A stretch of DNA of 64,000 nt. It comes from Platanthera guangdongensis. Lineage: Eukaryota > Streptophyta > Magnoliopsida > Asparagales > Orchidaceae. The DNA lies in the NCBI GenBank assembly GCA_039583875.1, contig CM077160.1:112177314-112241313 (forward strand), written 5' to 3'. A model generated the notes under the pieces. It was not told the DNA's origin and did no database searches. It worked only from the letters and a program-made list of their open reading frames with translations. Each line of letters begins with the position of its first letter. Within the stretch, counting starts at the first letter, position 1. Position numbers and translations under genes: made by a program. Positions 1 through 11,197 of this stretch are shown in pieces.

Positions 1-814
1 TCGAAATGATTGAAATTGAATTGAAATGGAGAACGCGTTGACGCATCGAAATGTTAAGGGTCGGCCTAGTAGGGGGGATGGTTCAGGCTCCTATACCTCG
101 TGAGGGGGGTAGAACTCTCACACCTCGTAAGGGGGGTAGAACTCTCACACCTCGTAAGGGGGGGGGGGTCGAACTCCTACAGATTATGATATGAATCCGA
201 TTAGGAGGCGTTGAAGCCTGTTGCGCGTTGAAGCGCGCTAAAGTGGATACTGATATTAAGGGTCGACGAACCCGGATAATTGAGATATTCGAATGACCCT
301 AAGTATTTCGAGAAACGAATGATGAATAAAAAGGAAATTGATAGAAACAGGACAAATGAAATATGAATTGATAGCAGATATATAATTGTTGATTTTACCT
401 GTTTCTAGCGTAGAAACATGTTCATATAGATTTCATTGTTGCTGACTCTCTTGTTTGCTTGCAGGGTGAAGCTACTGGTAAGGGTAAGGAATTCACTTAG
501 ATTTCAAAACTAATTGGTTCCTCATTTTTTTAGGAGCACCAGCGTACCAGACCCCGCTAGACGGGCTCAGGAAGAGGCAGAACGAAGACCAGTTGAAGAC
601 GTGGCTCGTCCACGGGTTAGCATGAGTTTATTCCTTGCAATGATGTTAGATATTGGTAATGTAGTAAATGTAGACACTTTTGGCTCATATACAGTTTGGC
701 TGCAAATAAATATTTTAGGGTGCACATAACATTTGGGTGCGCATAGCCAGAACATGTGTGCCCTTAACATTGCTCTATAAATAATGAGAACAGTTATCAG
801 ATTTGTTCTCCGTT
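1..814. other. Unassigned left edge, possibly an LTR remnant
   Basis: I see no convincing gene. The stretch has G-rich runs near 70-170, a short tandem repeat (listed separately) and, near its right end, a TATA-like CTCTATAAATAATG at about 773 followed by AATAAAG at about 818. That pairing is compatible with the end of an LTR, but no matching second copy was found in the window. The short open frames here show no recognisable domain. To the right it abuts a minus-strand copia reverse transcriptase fragment whose similarity stops at about 815, so the junction is probably an insertion or deletion breakpoint. Confidence 0.4.
95..180 (+). repeat. 27-bp tandem repeat, three copies
   Basis: Three consecutive units start at 95, 122 and 149, each beginning ACCTCGT(G/A)AGG followed by a G run and then GAACTC. 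The period is 27 bp. The third unit has an expanded G run and a diverged end. It is non-coding. Confidence 0.8.
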
Positions 815-3800
815 TAATAAAGAAAGTATGATCAATGTGACTTTGTTTGTATCCAAGTGAAATTATGATTTTGTGGAACCGACCAAACCAAGCCCTCGGA
901 GATTACTTCAAGCCATAAAGTGTCGTTTTAACCGGCATACTTTTCCTTCAAATCAAGAAGGGGAAACCGGGAGAGAGAGACATATATACCTCTTCATTTA
1001 AATTCCCATGAATGAAAGCATTATTCACATAGCACATGACAACAAAACTCGTACAGAGTTCATTTTTGTGATAGGGCAAACATGCCTTGATAATCAATCC
1101 CCAAGATTTGAGTGTACCCCCTTGCCACCAACCTTGTTTTGAATCATTCAATCAAACCTTCAAAGTTCTACTTCACTGTAAACACTCACTTGCAACTGAC
1201 AACCTTCTTTTAATACGGAAGTTACATATCACGTAAATTTTTTTTCCAAAGTGTTCATTTCCTCAATCATAGCCTCTTTCCATAGGTAAGCTCACTTCAC
1301 CCATATATATAGGCTTCCCCGTAAGTGAGTTCACATAATAAGGTTCAGATTCATGAAACGTGATATCCGTTGTGACAAAAATCCATTTATTCGGGGATGA
1401 TAACTTTATACCCGTTCTGAGTGGGTGAAAAGACAATGAGCACACATTTAAGGGCACGAGGGTCAAGCTTGGACCAACCTGGAGAGTGTATGTGAGAGAA
1501 GAAGCAGCCAAAAGTTTTGGCAGGTAGAGAGGTCGGTGGAAGCCCTAAGGTAGTAAGGGGGTTTGATGTCCCAGAACCGAAATGGGCATGCGATTTATGA
1601 GATAGACAGCCGTGAGAACTGCATCTCCCCGGTAGTATTTTGGGAAATTCATAGTGAAGAGTAAGCAGCGAGACACCTCCAAGAGATGATTCTTTTACTC
1701 AGTAACTTCGTTCTGAGATGGAGAGTAAACACACAAGGTTTGATGAAGAATGTCCTGAGTAGTAAGATAATCCTGCAATGGAGCATTAACATACTCTAGA
1801 CCATTATCACTACGAAGGATTTTAATAGTGACAGAAAATTGAGTAGAAATCATGGAATGAAATTTTAGGAATATAGAAAACACCTCATTTTTATTTTTCA
1901 TCAAATAAACTTAAGTTGTGCGGAAAAATCAACCAAAAAATGTAGTAAACCAAATACATCCAGAAATAGAGGCGATAGGGCAAGTCCCCCACACATTAGA
2001 ATGAAAAATATGAAAATGAGTTGTATTAGGTAATGAAACATGATGAATAGGAATACGATAGTGTTTTGCAACAACATAGATGTCACAGACAATATTTAAA
2101 ACACGAAGGAAAAAAAACTGGAAATAAACATTGCATGGTCGCAATAGAGGGGTGGACCAGTCAACGATGTCAGGTGAGCAAGGTGGAGGTCTGCGAAGAG
2201 TGGAGAGTTTGCGGTGGAGTAGATCCAGAAGAGGAGTCAAACACGTACATGCCATCCTTCATGCTACCAGAACCAATCACCTGTCTGGTCTTCAGATCCT
2301 AAAAAGGCACAATAAGAAGGGAAAAAATAACAGAGCATTGAAAAGAATTAGTTAAATGTCAATAGAATGTAGACTACGGGTGAACTTTAGAACATGAAGT
2401 ACAAAGGAAAAAGTGAGAGAAGAACACGGAATGGAACTTTTCCCAGCAATAGAAGAGAGAACCATCAGCAATCCTCACTTTCTCTGCAAGAAAAGGGGAA
2501 TAAGATACAAAACTTGAAGCAGAACTGATCATGTGATCTGTGGCACCGTAATCAATAATACGCTGAGTAGGACCAGTAAAAGCGGAGTTGGCACTTGAAG
2601 TAACTGTGTGGGCAAGAGCAGATGATGGCATAGGGGAATCAATAGGCTCAGTAGTAATACCGTGTAGCAAACGACGAAGGGCTTGCATCTCTTCAGCAGA
2701 GAAAGAGGATGACTAAGAAGAATCACCATCGGAAGTGTCGGTCAGATGAGCGGGGTGAGGAGACTGGCCAGGAGTCCTACCACAACCGCGACCACCACAA
2801 GAAATCGATCCACCTCTAGGAGGAGGAAATCCATGAACGCTAAACCAAGTATCCTGGGTATGACGAGGCTTGCCACAAGTGAGGTGATCCCATCTGTCGG
2901 CTTAGGCTTGAAAGCACGAGAAGCACGAGTGCACGACTGCCATAATTGTATTGAAGAACCAACAAAGTTGATCCCTCCAAAAGGTTAGAGGTGTTCCAGG
3001 ACTATTGTCGATCAAACTCTTGTTAAACAATATTGTAAATCTCGGGAAAGGAGGGAATAGGAACACGCCCCAAGATCTGGACAGTAATCTGATCAAAATA
3101 ACTGTGCAATTCGTGTAGAAACTCAAATATCCAATTTTGATCATCGCGGGTCTTCAGTAAGAGTGCATCCGCATTGCACGCCATCACGAGAGAGTCAAAA
3201 TGATTGTACTCCTGATAGGGATGGGTAAATTCAAGGTAATAGGCAGAATGAGGGTGATCCCGTCAACGAAGATTCCCAATCTCACGGCGAAGCTGGAAGA
3301 TTTGAGCTGCATCATTCCTTGCGGGAATAGGTAGACTCAGCACGCGACCATATCTCTTCAGCAGTATCCAGGAAAAATTAATTCCGCGCAATCAATTCTT
3401 GCATGGAGTTGATGAGCCATGACATGACAAGGGAGTTCTCTGACTCTCATTTAGACCAAGAAGCCGAAGTCATAGTAGGAGCAGTAATGGTGTTGTTGAT
3501 GTAGCCAAAGAGATATCGACTCTTTAAGGCAAGGGTAATGAAGCGAGACCAGGCCGCCTCCCTCTCAGTTTCGAAAAAAGGCTCCACCCGTAGGTGGTGT
3601 CATCAAGGCGAATTGTGGTAAGCTGAGAATAGATGTGATCTTAACCAACCCGGGTAGATCCAGTGGGGGTCGTGGAGGCACCGGTAGATCTAGGGGGATC
3701 GTGGAGGCACTAGAATCACCAATGTCTGACATGCGAACAAAATTCAATCAAACCGCATAGAAGATTGAATGAAGTAGAGAAGAACACCCCGTCAAAGAGA

Positions 3801-4192
3801 AAAGGGGAAACGAGCATCAATGGAGGGTTAGGATTCGTGCTCCTCGACAACAAAGTAAACCCTATATCGAAGATTGGACGGCATCCAACAGTTGGAATCA
3901 CACAAAACTTGAGAGGGAGGATAAGAGAAGCAAAACGAAACTTATGCCGAAGTTTGAATTCAAACGGACCGCTGGAGGCTCGACAGATGCACCATCCAGA
4001 CGGAATAGCGATGATCGGCTGACACCTGTGTCGAGTGCCGATCGGCGCTACAGAGGAGGGTTGCGACAGAGGCAGACGCGGAAGTAGAAGAGAAAGAGAG
4101 AGAAGAAGCGGGGAGGCGGATGCGAGATCGAAGTCACCAATCTGAAGCAAGGCGGGAGATCCATAGCCGACGTGATACACCGCTCTGATACC
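815..4192 (-). pseudogene. Ty1/copia element A, eroded gag-pol
   Basis: On the minus strand the order is gag, protease, integrase, reverse transcriptase, which is copia order. Gag appears to start at 3732 (MSDIGDSS) and later contains the eroded UBN2-like stretch NSLVMSWLINSMQELIA. Protease is at about 2550, where the catalytic DSGA reads DYGA (IDYGATDHMIS). The pre-integrase region follows at about 2250-1930 and integrase at 1904-1695, with RSDNGLEYV and an eroded Asn-Glu motif. Reverse transcriptase at about 1150-815 includes NAFIHGNLNEEVYM and AWFGRF. Many stops and frameshifts break it. It ends inside RT before the YxDD motif, so RNase H and the 3' LTR are missing. It cannot encode a working polyprotein. 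Confidence 0.85.
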
Positions 4193-4295
4193 ATGTTAAT
4201 TTGGGCAAATAATTTTATTCAATAGAAGGGTCCCTTATATATATAGGGGAAATTACATTGTAACGGTAACAGAATACGTTTTAATACGTTCTAAC
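4193..4295 (-). repeat. 5' LTR of copia element A (about 103 bp) with primer-binding site
   Basis: The sequence starts TGTTA and ends TAACA. Read on the minus strand it carries a TATA-like CCCTATATATATAAGGG and, further on, AATAAAA. Immediately inside, at 4181-4192, the minus strand reads TGGTATCAGAGC, the initiator-Met tRNA primer-binding site typical of plant copia elements. The boundary is inferred from the TG...CA ends, because no partner LTR survives. About 100 bp is very short but possible. Confidence 0.65.
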
Positions 4296-4559
4296 ATGTT
4301 CCAAAGTTTCGAGTAGCAATTAGCGAAGACTCATTTGTTGCGGAGTTTGCACATTGGAGAGGATCTCTTTATATACCTAGGAGGTGGAGGAGAGTGCCTA
4401 GAATTGGTCCTGGTTCGGGAGGAGAGCATGACAAATGTCAATTTATTATGTCAGTAAAATCCTGAGGAAGTAGGAACTCAGGTACCCAAACCTGAAGAAC
4501 TTATCTTATGCCCAAATCATCTCGTCCTCAAGGCTCAAGCCTTACTTCCAGACAAACTA
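4296..4559. other. Unassigned spacer between element scraps
   Basis: No gene, repeat or structured RNA was recognised. A TTTATATACC stretch at about 4370 could be a TATA box of a degraded LTR, but there is no second copy to test this. Confidence 0.3.
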
Positions 4560-4985
4560 TCAAAATCGTGACTAAAATCATATCCTGCCGAACGTGTTGG
4601 AGAGAGTGGGGCAATCAAGAAGACTTAGCAAGCGGTTGGTGGAGCTTAGGGAATTTAACATCGTATACCTGTCATAGATGACCATCAAAGTCCAAACTTT
4701 GGCCGACTTTTTTGTTGACTTTACTGCAGATGTTGGGGCTAGGGAGAGCTCGACGGTGTCAATGGCCTAGATCTCATTCGTAAATGGAGCTCCGGGGAGA
4801 AACTCACTTAGTGCCGAAATTGTTATAGTTAGCCCGAACGGGCCAAAAATCGAGCAAGAGGCGGACTTTCACTCCTGGAAATAAACAACCAAAGATAATA
4901 CGAAGCACAAATTGACGGTCTGCGAATGGCGAAAGAGTTAGGAATAAAGGATGCTCAGGCTCACACAAATTATTATTCACATACT
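4560..4985 (+). pseudogene. Ty3/gypsy RNase H/linker fragment
   Basis: With frameshifts, plus-strand translation gives the region that follows gypsy reverse transcriptase. One part is a linker resembling the LSKWAVELGEFDI..YQPR..VKGQALADF pattern. It is followed by ARGGLSLLEINNQ and EAQIDGLRMAKELGIK, matching the conserved NNEAEYEALIAGLRLAKELGV block of plant gypsy archaeal-type RNase H. Several stops interrupt it. It is a detached scrap with no LTR, butting onto copia integrase sequence at about 5010. Confidence 0.7.
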
Positions 4986-5010
4986 ACGCGGATCTATTTG
5001 CTAAAACAGA

Positions 5011-6025
5011 AAAGTGAGATGTTTACGTGCTTTCATTCCATTCATAAAATGGATGTGACAGTTTAATGGGGCAATTCGTGTGCAACAAAGTATTAATGGT
5101 CGGGAGTATGATGATCGGGGAGTGTTTGGTACCTATCTTGCCGAACATGACATTCTTCACCAAATCACTGTTGTCCTTGCTTCCATTTAAAAGGAGTGGT
5201 GGAACGGAAAAAAACACTTACTTTTGGTCGCTCGGTGTTTGTTGATTGGCATGCACCTTCCCAAGTCCTACAGAGGTGATGTTGGTTTGAGTACATCTCA
5301 TCTCATTAATCGTCTTCCTTCTCGCTCCCTTCGCTAAGATACACTTCTTTTCCGTCTATCCCGAAAATACATTGTCCGCGCTTCATAAATCTCTCCTCGC
5401 ATCTTCGGTTCCGTATGTTTTGTTCATGTTCATACCCCTCACCGAGACTAATTGGACCCTCGTTCACTTAAATGTGTATTTGTGGGGTACTGTCCTACCA
5501 CCAAAGTTTATCGTTGTTATCACTCTCCAACACGTCGCTTCTACTGCACTGTTGATCTTATATTTCGAGAGGGGGGGGGGGTCGTATTTTGGACCTCGTC
5601 AGGGGGAGATGAGTAATAGTATTGTCGGGACTTCAGACTCTCCTCTTCCAATAGTTGCTTCCCCACACATTCCACCTACACCTATCGGTAACAATACTGC
5701 TTCAATTCCTCCCAGTACTACTCTTCCTATTATTCCTCCTATACTATGTACACTCTTGCAGGCCTTGTACCATCGAGCAATTATCGTCCCCGGATGTTCA
5801 ACCAGTGTCATTTGCCGCTTCTGCTCCAAATTCATATGATGACCTCCACGTTCCTCTCGCACTTCTTAAAGGTAAAACTGATAGCGCCAAACACCCAATT
5901 GTCAATTAATTATATTTATTATCATCACCTCTCTCATGCGCACAAAGCTTTTATCTCATATCTTTCCTCTATTGTGGTTCCTAAGACCTAGCAAGAGATT
6001 ATTTAGAAACTCAAGTGGAAACAGG
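5011..6025 (+). pseudogene. Ty1/copia integrase-to-RT fragment, plus strand
   Basis: Translation across frameshifts gives integrase core pieces (FHKM..TQFNGAI, then AEHDILHQI), the HLINRLPS block, and the YxSVCFVHVHTPHRD and KCVFVGY type blocks that lead into the proline/serine-rich linker. The fragment ends where RT should begin. It has no LTRs. The same region of a related element lies inverted at about 6640-7610, at roughly 80% identity by eye, so the two form a large imperfect inverted repeat around a spacer of about 600 bp. It has an eleven-base G run at about 5571-5581. Confidence 0.75.
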
Positions 6026-8165
6026 TTATGCTCAATCGTTCTTTCAAGTGTGTGATTTCATCTAGGTCATTTCCAATAATGATGATGTCGTCCACATATA
6101 CAATGAGTATTGATATTTGAGTTCCTCTCCTCTTTATAGAAAGAGTATGATCAGTATGCCCTTGAACGTAACCTAGTTATAACATGATTATGTGAAACTG
6201 TCGAAACCAAACTCGAGGGGATTGTTTAAAGTCATATAAGAATTTCTACAGACGACAGACCATTCCATTGAACCCTTCTTTGGTAAAGCCAGGGGATAGT
6301 CATGTAGATTTCTTTTGCGAGTTCACCATGCCAGAAGACATTTTTGACATCAAGTTGTAGTAACTCTCATCCAAGACATGCAGCAATTGAGAGGATCATA
6401 CAAATAGAATTCATCTTTACAACAAGGGTAAAATTTTCTCGATAGTTAATTCCCTGGGTTTGGGTGTACCCATGAGCGACCAGTCGCGCTTTATATCGCT
6501 CCAACCCCTCATCTTAATTTTTTCTTCACAGAGAAAATCCAACGTGATCCAACAAATCACTTCCCAGGGGGAAGACGCATAAGTTGACATGTTTAATTTT
6601 TCTCTAAAGCACGAATTTCTTCTTCCACAACCTGTTTTCATTCAGATATCTGAATAACCTCCTGTCAGGTTGTAGGAGTCACAATAAAGGAAAGAGATGA
6701 GATAAAAAGCTCTGTGTACAAAGGAGAAGCGATGATAAGAAATGTAGTTGGTAATAGGGTGTTTGGTGCCACCAGTGTTATCTTTAAGAAGGGTGAGAGG
6801 AACATGGAGGTCATCATCTGAATCTGGTGCAGAAGCGGGCACTGAAACAGGTTAAATATTCGGGGACGGTACTTGATCAGCGGGACGAGGTATGCGAGAA
6901 TATATATATAATATAGGAGGAATAGTAGGAGTGTTGTGAGAAATAGAAACAGTACTGGGAGAAATAGGAGGTGTAGGAGTTATGTGTGGGGAAAAAACTA
7001 TCAGAAGATGAGAGTTAGAGGTATTGTCAATATTACTACTCATCTCCACCTAACGAGGAACAAAATACGACTCTCCCTCATGAAAAGTAACATCAACAGT
7101 GCAGTAAAAACGGCGTATGGGAGGGTGATAACACTAATAACCTTTGGTGGTAGAAGAGTACCGCACAAAAACACATTTAAGTAAACGAGCATCCAATTTG
7201 TCGCGATAAGGAGTATGGACAAGAACAAAACGTATGGAGCCAAAGATGCGAGGAAAGATGTGTGAAGTGTGGACAATGTATTTTCAGGATAAACGGGAAA
7301 GAGGCGTTTCGTAGTGAAGAGAGCGAGAAGGAGGACGATTAATAAGATGAGTTGCAGTCAGAACAACATCACCTCAATAGGACTTGGGAAGGCGCATGAC
7401 AATCAACAAACATCAGGTGACCTCCAGTAAGTGTTTATTTTTTCATTCCGCCACACTATTTTGAGTGGAAGTGTGGACACATGTGGTTTGGTGAAGGATG
7501 TTGTGTTCGGCAAGATAGGCACCAAACGACCCCCCCCCTCCCATCCCCCCGTACTCCACCCAATTTTCACTACATAGCACACAAATAGTCCTTACCATTT
7601 TATGAAAGGAGTGAAATCAAGTAAACATGTCACTTTTTTGTTTTAAGAAATAGAGCCACGTAGTACTGGAATAACAATTAATAAAAGTGACAAATCATTT
7701 ATAGACATATAAAGATAAGAACTAGGAATGGAAACATGACTGAGATGATGAAAACATATTTTGACAGTTCACAAGTGTCACATATAAACAACTAAATTAA
7801 ACAACTAAATAGTTTTGTAACATGTAAATCAGATGGGTGGCCAAAATGAAGATGCCATTGTCGGATATCATGGAGAGCAGGAGCACGAGTGATGGAGAGA
7901 GCACTGTGAGACAGCTGTTGGTTCAACAGGTACAGTCTGCCAACATTTCTACCACAACCAGGCATCTGCTTCGTAGCCAGATCCTGAAAAACACAAACAT
8001 CGGGAGAAAAGGTCACAAAGCAATGTAAAGAATTTGTCAAATGACTAATTGATAGAAGATTGCGAGGAAATGAATGGACATGCAGGACATAAGGAAAAAA
8101 GAAAGGTCTGGAGAACAAGAGATAGTTTCTTTGCCAGCAATAGAGGAAACTGAACCAATGACAGC

Positions 8166-8315
8166 TGTTAGAAATAAGGAATTAAATAGAGAGTGCAATT
8201 GTATTCATCCACATAGGGGCAATATATATGACTTACATAGATACAACAACTCAAAACTAAGGATGTGAACTAAACCTAATAATACAAAAATACTCAAACA
8301 ATAATAACTCTAACA
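8166..8315 (-). repeat. 3' LTR of TRIM copy 1
   Basis: A 150-bp terminal repeat, about 90% identical by eye to 8853-9003. It ends next to the polypurine tract. The minus strand contains CCTAATA and CCCCTATGTGGATGAA shared with the second TRIM copy near 38 kb. Confidence 0.88.
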
Positions 8316-8852
8316 CTCCCCCTCAAGCTAAAGGGGGACCATACAGTTTGAACACAAGATAAAACAGAAGGTAAAAGAAGGTTGGCAACGTGGGACAAAA
8401 CAACAGCCACCGAGGCCCAACCGCGTGTCACCGGGGATACTTCAACCGGGTAAGAGCCACACGATGTTGGTCCACAAAACCGACCATGACCATGCTGGAT
8501 ACACTCGGAGCGGAAACTAGGTCAACCACGAAAGACCAAACCAACCTTACCAAATCCAGAGAAAACAACGAGGAGACGGAAACAACATACGAAATCGACC
8601 TGGGGGTCATGTGTGATTAAGGCAGGAGTCGAGAAAGAGACATTCGAGTCGCTGTTATCACAAACACTCTCCCTCACGTGGAATACGTGCATAAAGGCAT
8701 ATACTATGCCTGGAGGCCGTGACGTACACTCCCCCTCACGTAGACCACGTGCACGTGTGAGACCATCATCGGGCACATTAACCCAGATCACATGGAAGAG
8801 GCCCGAGTCGCAGACAAATTTTTAGGTTACACGGATCATCCCTATGATACCA

Positions 8853-9003
8853 TGTTAGAAATAAGGAATTAAATGGAAATTGCAATTGTATTCATCCACA
8901 TAGGGGCAATATATAGGACTTACATAGACACAACAACTCAAAACTAAGGATGTGGGACTAAACCCAATAATACTAAAATACTCAAACAATAATAACTCTA
9001 ACA
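8853..9003 (-). repeat. 5' LTR of TRIM copy 1
   Basis: A 151-bp terminal repeat adjoining the primer-binding site. It is bounded TGTTAG/CTAACA. A TATA-like CCTATATATTG on the minus strand may be the promoter. Confidence 0.88.
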
Positions 9004-10689
9004 ACTGCAATAACCTTATCACGACCAGAGAAAGGAGTGTAAGAAGTAAAACCTTAGGCAAATTCGGTCATGTGATCAGTGACACCCGAGTCAATGATTC
9101 ACTCAGAGTGGGACGAAGACACGACATGGGCACTCGAGATACCTGAAGTAGCAAAGGCAACAATGAAATCAGTGGATGTAGAGTCGAAATGGGAACGTAG
9201 AAAGCGGAGAAAGTCATCCAACTCCTCAACATACAAACCCCCAGAGGGGGAGCGGTCCTCATACACTTCAGTTGAATGGAATACAGGGAGTGAGTACTAG
9301 ACATACGACCAGGACTATGGGAACTGCCTCTCCTACGGGCACCAGTTCGTCGACCAGGTGGGGAAAGATGAGGATGTAGACAATAACAGGTCTCTTTAGT
9401 ATGTCCTTTCTTCACATAGTGGTCGCACACAGGAGAAGAGTGAGTAGGAGGACCACGACCCATCCCAGCAAGAGCAGAGTGATCAGGAGAAGGAACAAGA
9501 GAGCGGCGACGATTCTCATCATCGAGGATCATGCTGAAGTCCTCCCTAAGAGAGGGAAGAGGCTCACGGTGAAAGATATGCACACGAACAACATCAAACT
9601 TCATGTTGGGCCCCATAAGAAAAACGTGAACAAGGAAGCGGTCTTTGTCCTTCTGAAAAGTCAACGCATCGATAGAGAACCCAGGAGTAAATGTGTTGAA
9701 GGAATCCAGTTCCTGATAAAGATGTTCAAACTCTGTGTAGTAAGCAGAGATAGAATGGGTTCCCTGCTTTAGCTCCAAGATGTGGCGAGTGAGCTCATAA
9801 TATTGTGTCAAACTCCCATCTTGAGAGTAGGTTTCATGGGCCCAAGTTCAAATCTCATGAGCAGAATCTATAAGCATATAACTACGGTAAATCTTAGAAG
9901 ACATGGAGTGGAGTAACCAAGAGACGGCCATGGAATTGTTCGCATCCCATTTTCGCCATGAGGGAACGGTATGTGGAGGCTTAACAACGGTTCCATCAAT
10001 ATTCTCATGTTGATGGTGACTCTGAATAGCATATTGCGTTGTCCTGTACCACTCAAGATAATTCGTGTCATTTAAGGAGACTGTAATGATCTTTAATGAG
10101 CCAGATTGATCGTGGCTTCGAAGAGGCTCACCAAGGGAACAGTTCGAGGAAAGGATGAGATGCCAGAAGAATCACTCATTGATGTCCTTCCAAAAAACGC
10201 AAGATGAAAAAAATCAAAAAGGCATAAACCACATCCTACGTGCCTCCCTTAGATCACGCCACCGAAGAAGACGCCATAGGATGTGACCGCGAAGTCTCTG
10301 GTGGTAGCCAGAGGGGCAAAACAGTCAGATTCAACCAGCCTCCTGCAGCTCAGGCGGAGAGAGCCGCGGGGTGCTGCGAGCGGGCAGATGAAGAGGAGTG
10401 GCGGCTCTGGAGGAAAACGTCAGTGCTGCAGGAGGCCCTGGGCAGGAGCGGCGGTACTGGAGGAAAATGGAGGCCCATGTGGAGGCCCTAGGCGGGAGCG
10501 GCGGTTCGGGAGGAAAACAGCGGGCTTGGGGGAGGCCATAATTGGGAGCGGCAAATCAAACGAGAGATGGATCCATCGAAGGAAGTCCAATGCCTTGGAG
10601 GAAAGGATCAAACATGTATCCGTCGAACGAGGCACGCGACAGAGCAAGATGAGTGGATCGGGATGAGTGAACCTTTCTTTGATACCAAG

Positions 10690-10800
10690 TGGAGAATAGA
10701 AAAAATTCAATTCAGTAGCCCTAATACATGGTTAGGCATACGTATATAAGATGATCCTCATATGACATCACGTGTAATACGCAACGGAAAAACTTAAAAT
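10690..10800 (-). repeat. Partial 5' LTR of copia element B
   Basis: Sequence directly outside the primer-binding site begins TGGAGAATAG on the plus strand, so the minus-strand LTR would end CTATTCTCCA. It contains a TATA-like CTTATATACG on the minus strand. The outer boundary cannot be fixed because no partner LTR exists. It fades into AT-rich sequence up to 11,015. Confidence 0.45.
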
Positions 10801-11015
10801 AAAATACATATATTCAACTTTTTTATAAATAAAAATACTATATAATATGAAATTTGTTTAACATGTATTCATTTGTACATGTTAGTATGTTAGTAGTAGT
10901 CGTGCATCACAAATATTTTATTTTGGATAATCTTCGGATTTTTTTTAAATATACGTGACTCATTTTTCGTCGACTTTTTTGTTTTTTTTTGGTATTTTTG
11001 TCTTGTTTTTAGAAC

Positions 11016-11197
11016 TGTAGAGAAAGAAAAAGCCAACCTTGTATATATGTTCACTTGGGTAAAATACAAAGAATGAGCACAAATATATAGATGAGAGAAA
11101 GAGAGAGGAAGGTCTTATACATGATGTGGGACTAAAGAGTAGAGAGAATAACAATAAAAATACATAATGGGCCTAGACTAAATAGGCTTTTCTAACA
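11016..11197 (-). repeat. 3' LTR of copia element C
   Basis: A 182-bp copy beginning TGTAGAG and ending TCTAACA on the plus strand, followed by the polypurine tract complement CTCCCCCGCAAGC. Confidence 0.93.

Larger units (their letters stand above)
8166..9003 (-). mobile_element. TRIM/SMART-like miniature LTR retrotransposon, copy 1
   Basis: The complete structure is visible in 838 bp. Direct terminal repeats lie at 8166-8315 and 8853-9003, each bounded TGTTAGA...TCTAACA. A primer-binding site TGGTATCATAGG sits on the minus strand just inside the right LTR (8841-8852). A polypurine tract AGCTTGAGGGGGAG sits on the minus strand just inside the left LTR (8316-8329). The internal region of about 537 bp has no gag or pol. 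Flanking 5-mers are ACAGC and ACTGC, a near-perfect target duplication. It sits inside the protease region of copia element B, which rejoins when it is removed. It is non-autonomous and would depend on an unidentified copia machinery. Confidence 0.88.
6020..10689 (-). pseudogene. Ty1/copia element B, eroded gag-pol, interrupted by a TRIM
   Basis: The minus strand reads from a primer-binding site (ACTTGGTATCAAAG, about 10,676-10,689) through a roughly 500-nt leader to gag, beginning at 10,179 with MSDSSGISS. Gag continues in 9811-9068 with the UBN2-type LTQYYELTRHILELKQGT and a zinc knuckle whose second Cys reads Tyr (CDHYVKKGHTKETC). Protease reads DSGVTDHM at about 9090, with one Gly-Ala position changed. 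The protease is split at 8165/9004 by an 838-bp element. Pre-integrase (HLHFGHPSDLHV) lies at about 7860, integrase at 7600-7050, and RT at 6640-6020 up to YVDDIII. RNase H and the 3' LTR are missing. Confidence 0.85.

Noticed and set aside
10240..10666. GC-rich plus-strand frames of 83-127 codons
   Set aside because: They are antisense to the leader of copia element B and arise from repeated GGAGGAAAA/GGCGG motifs.
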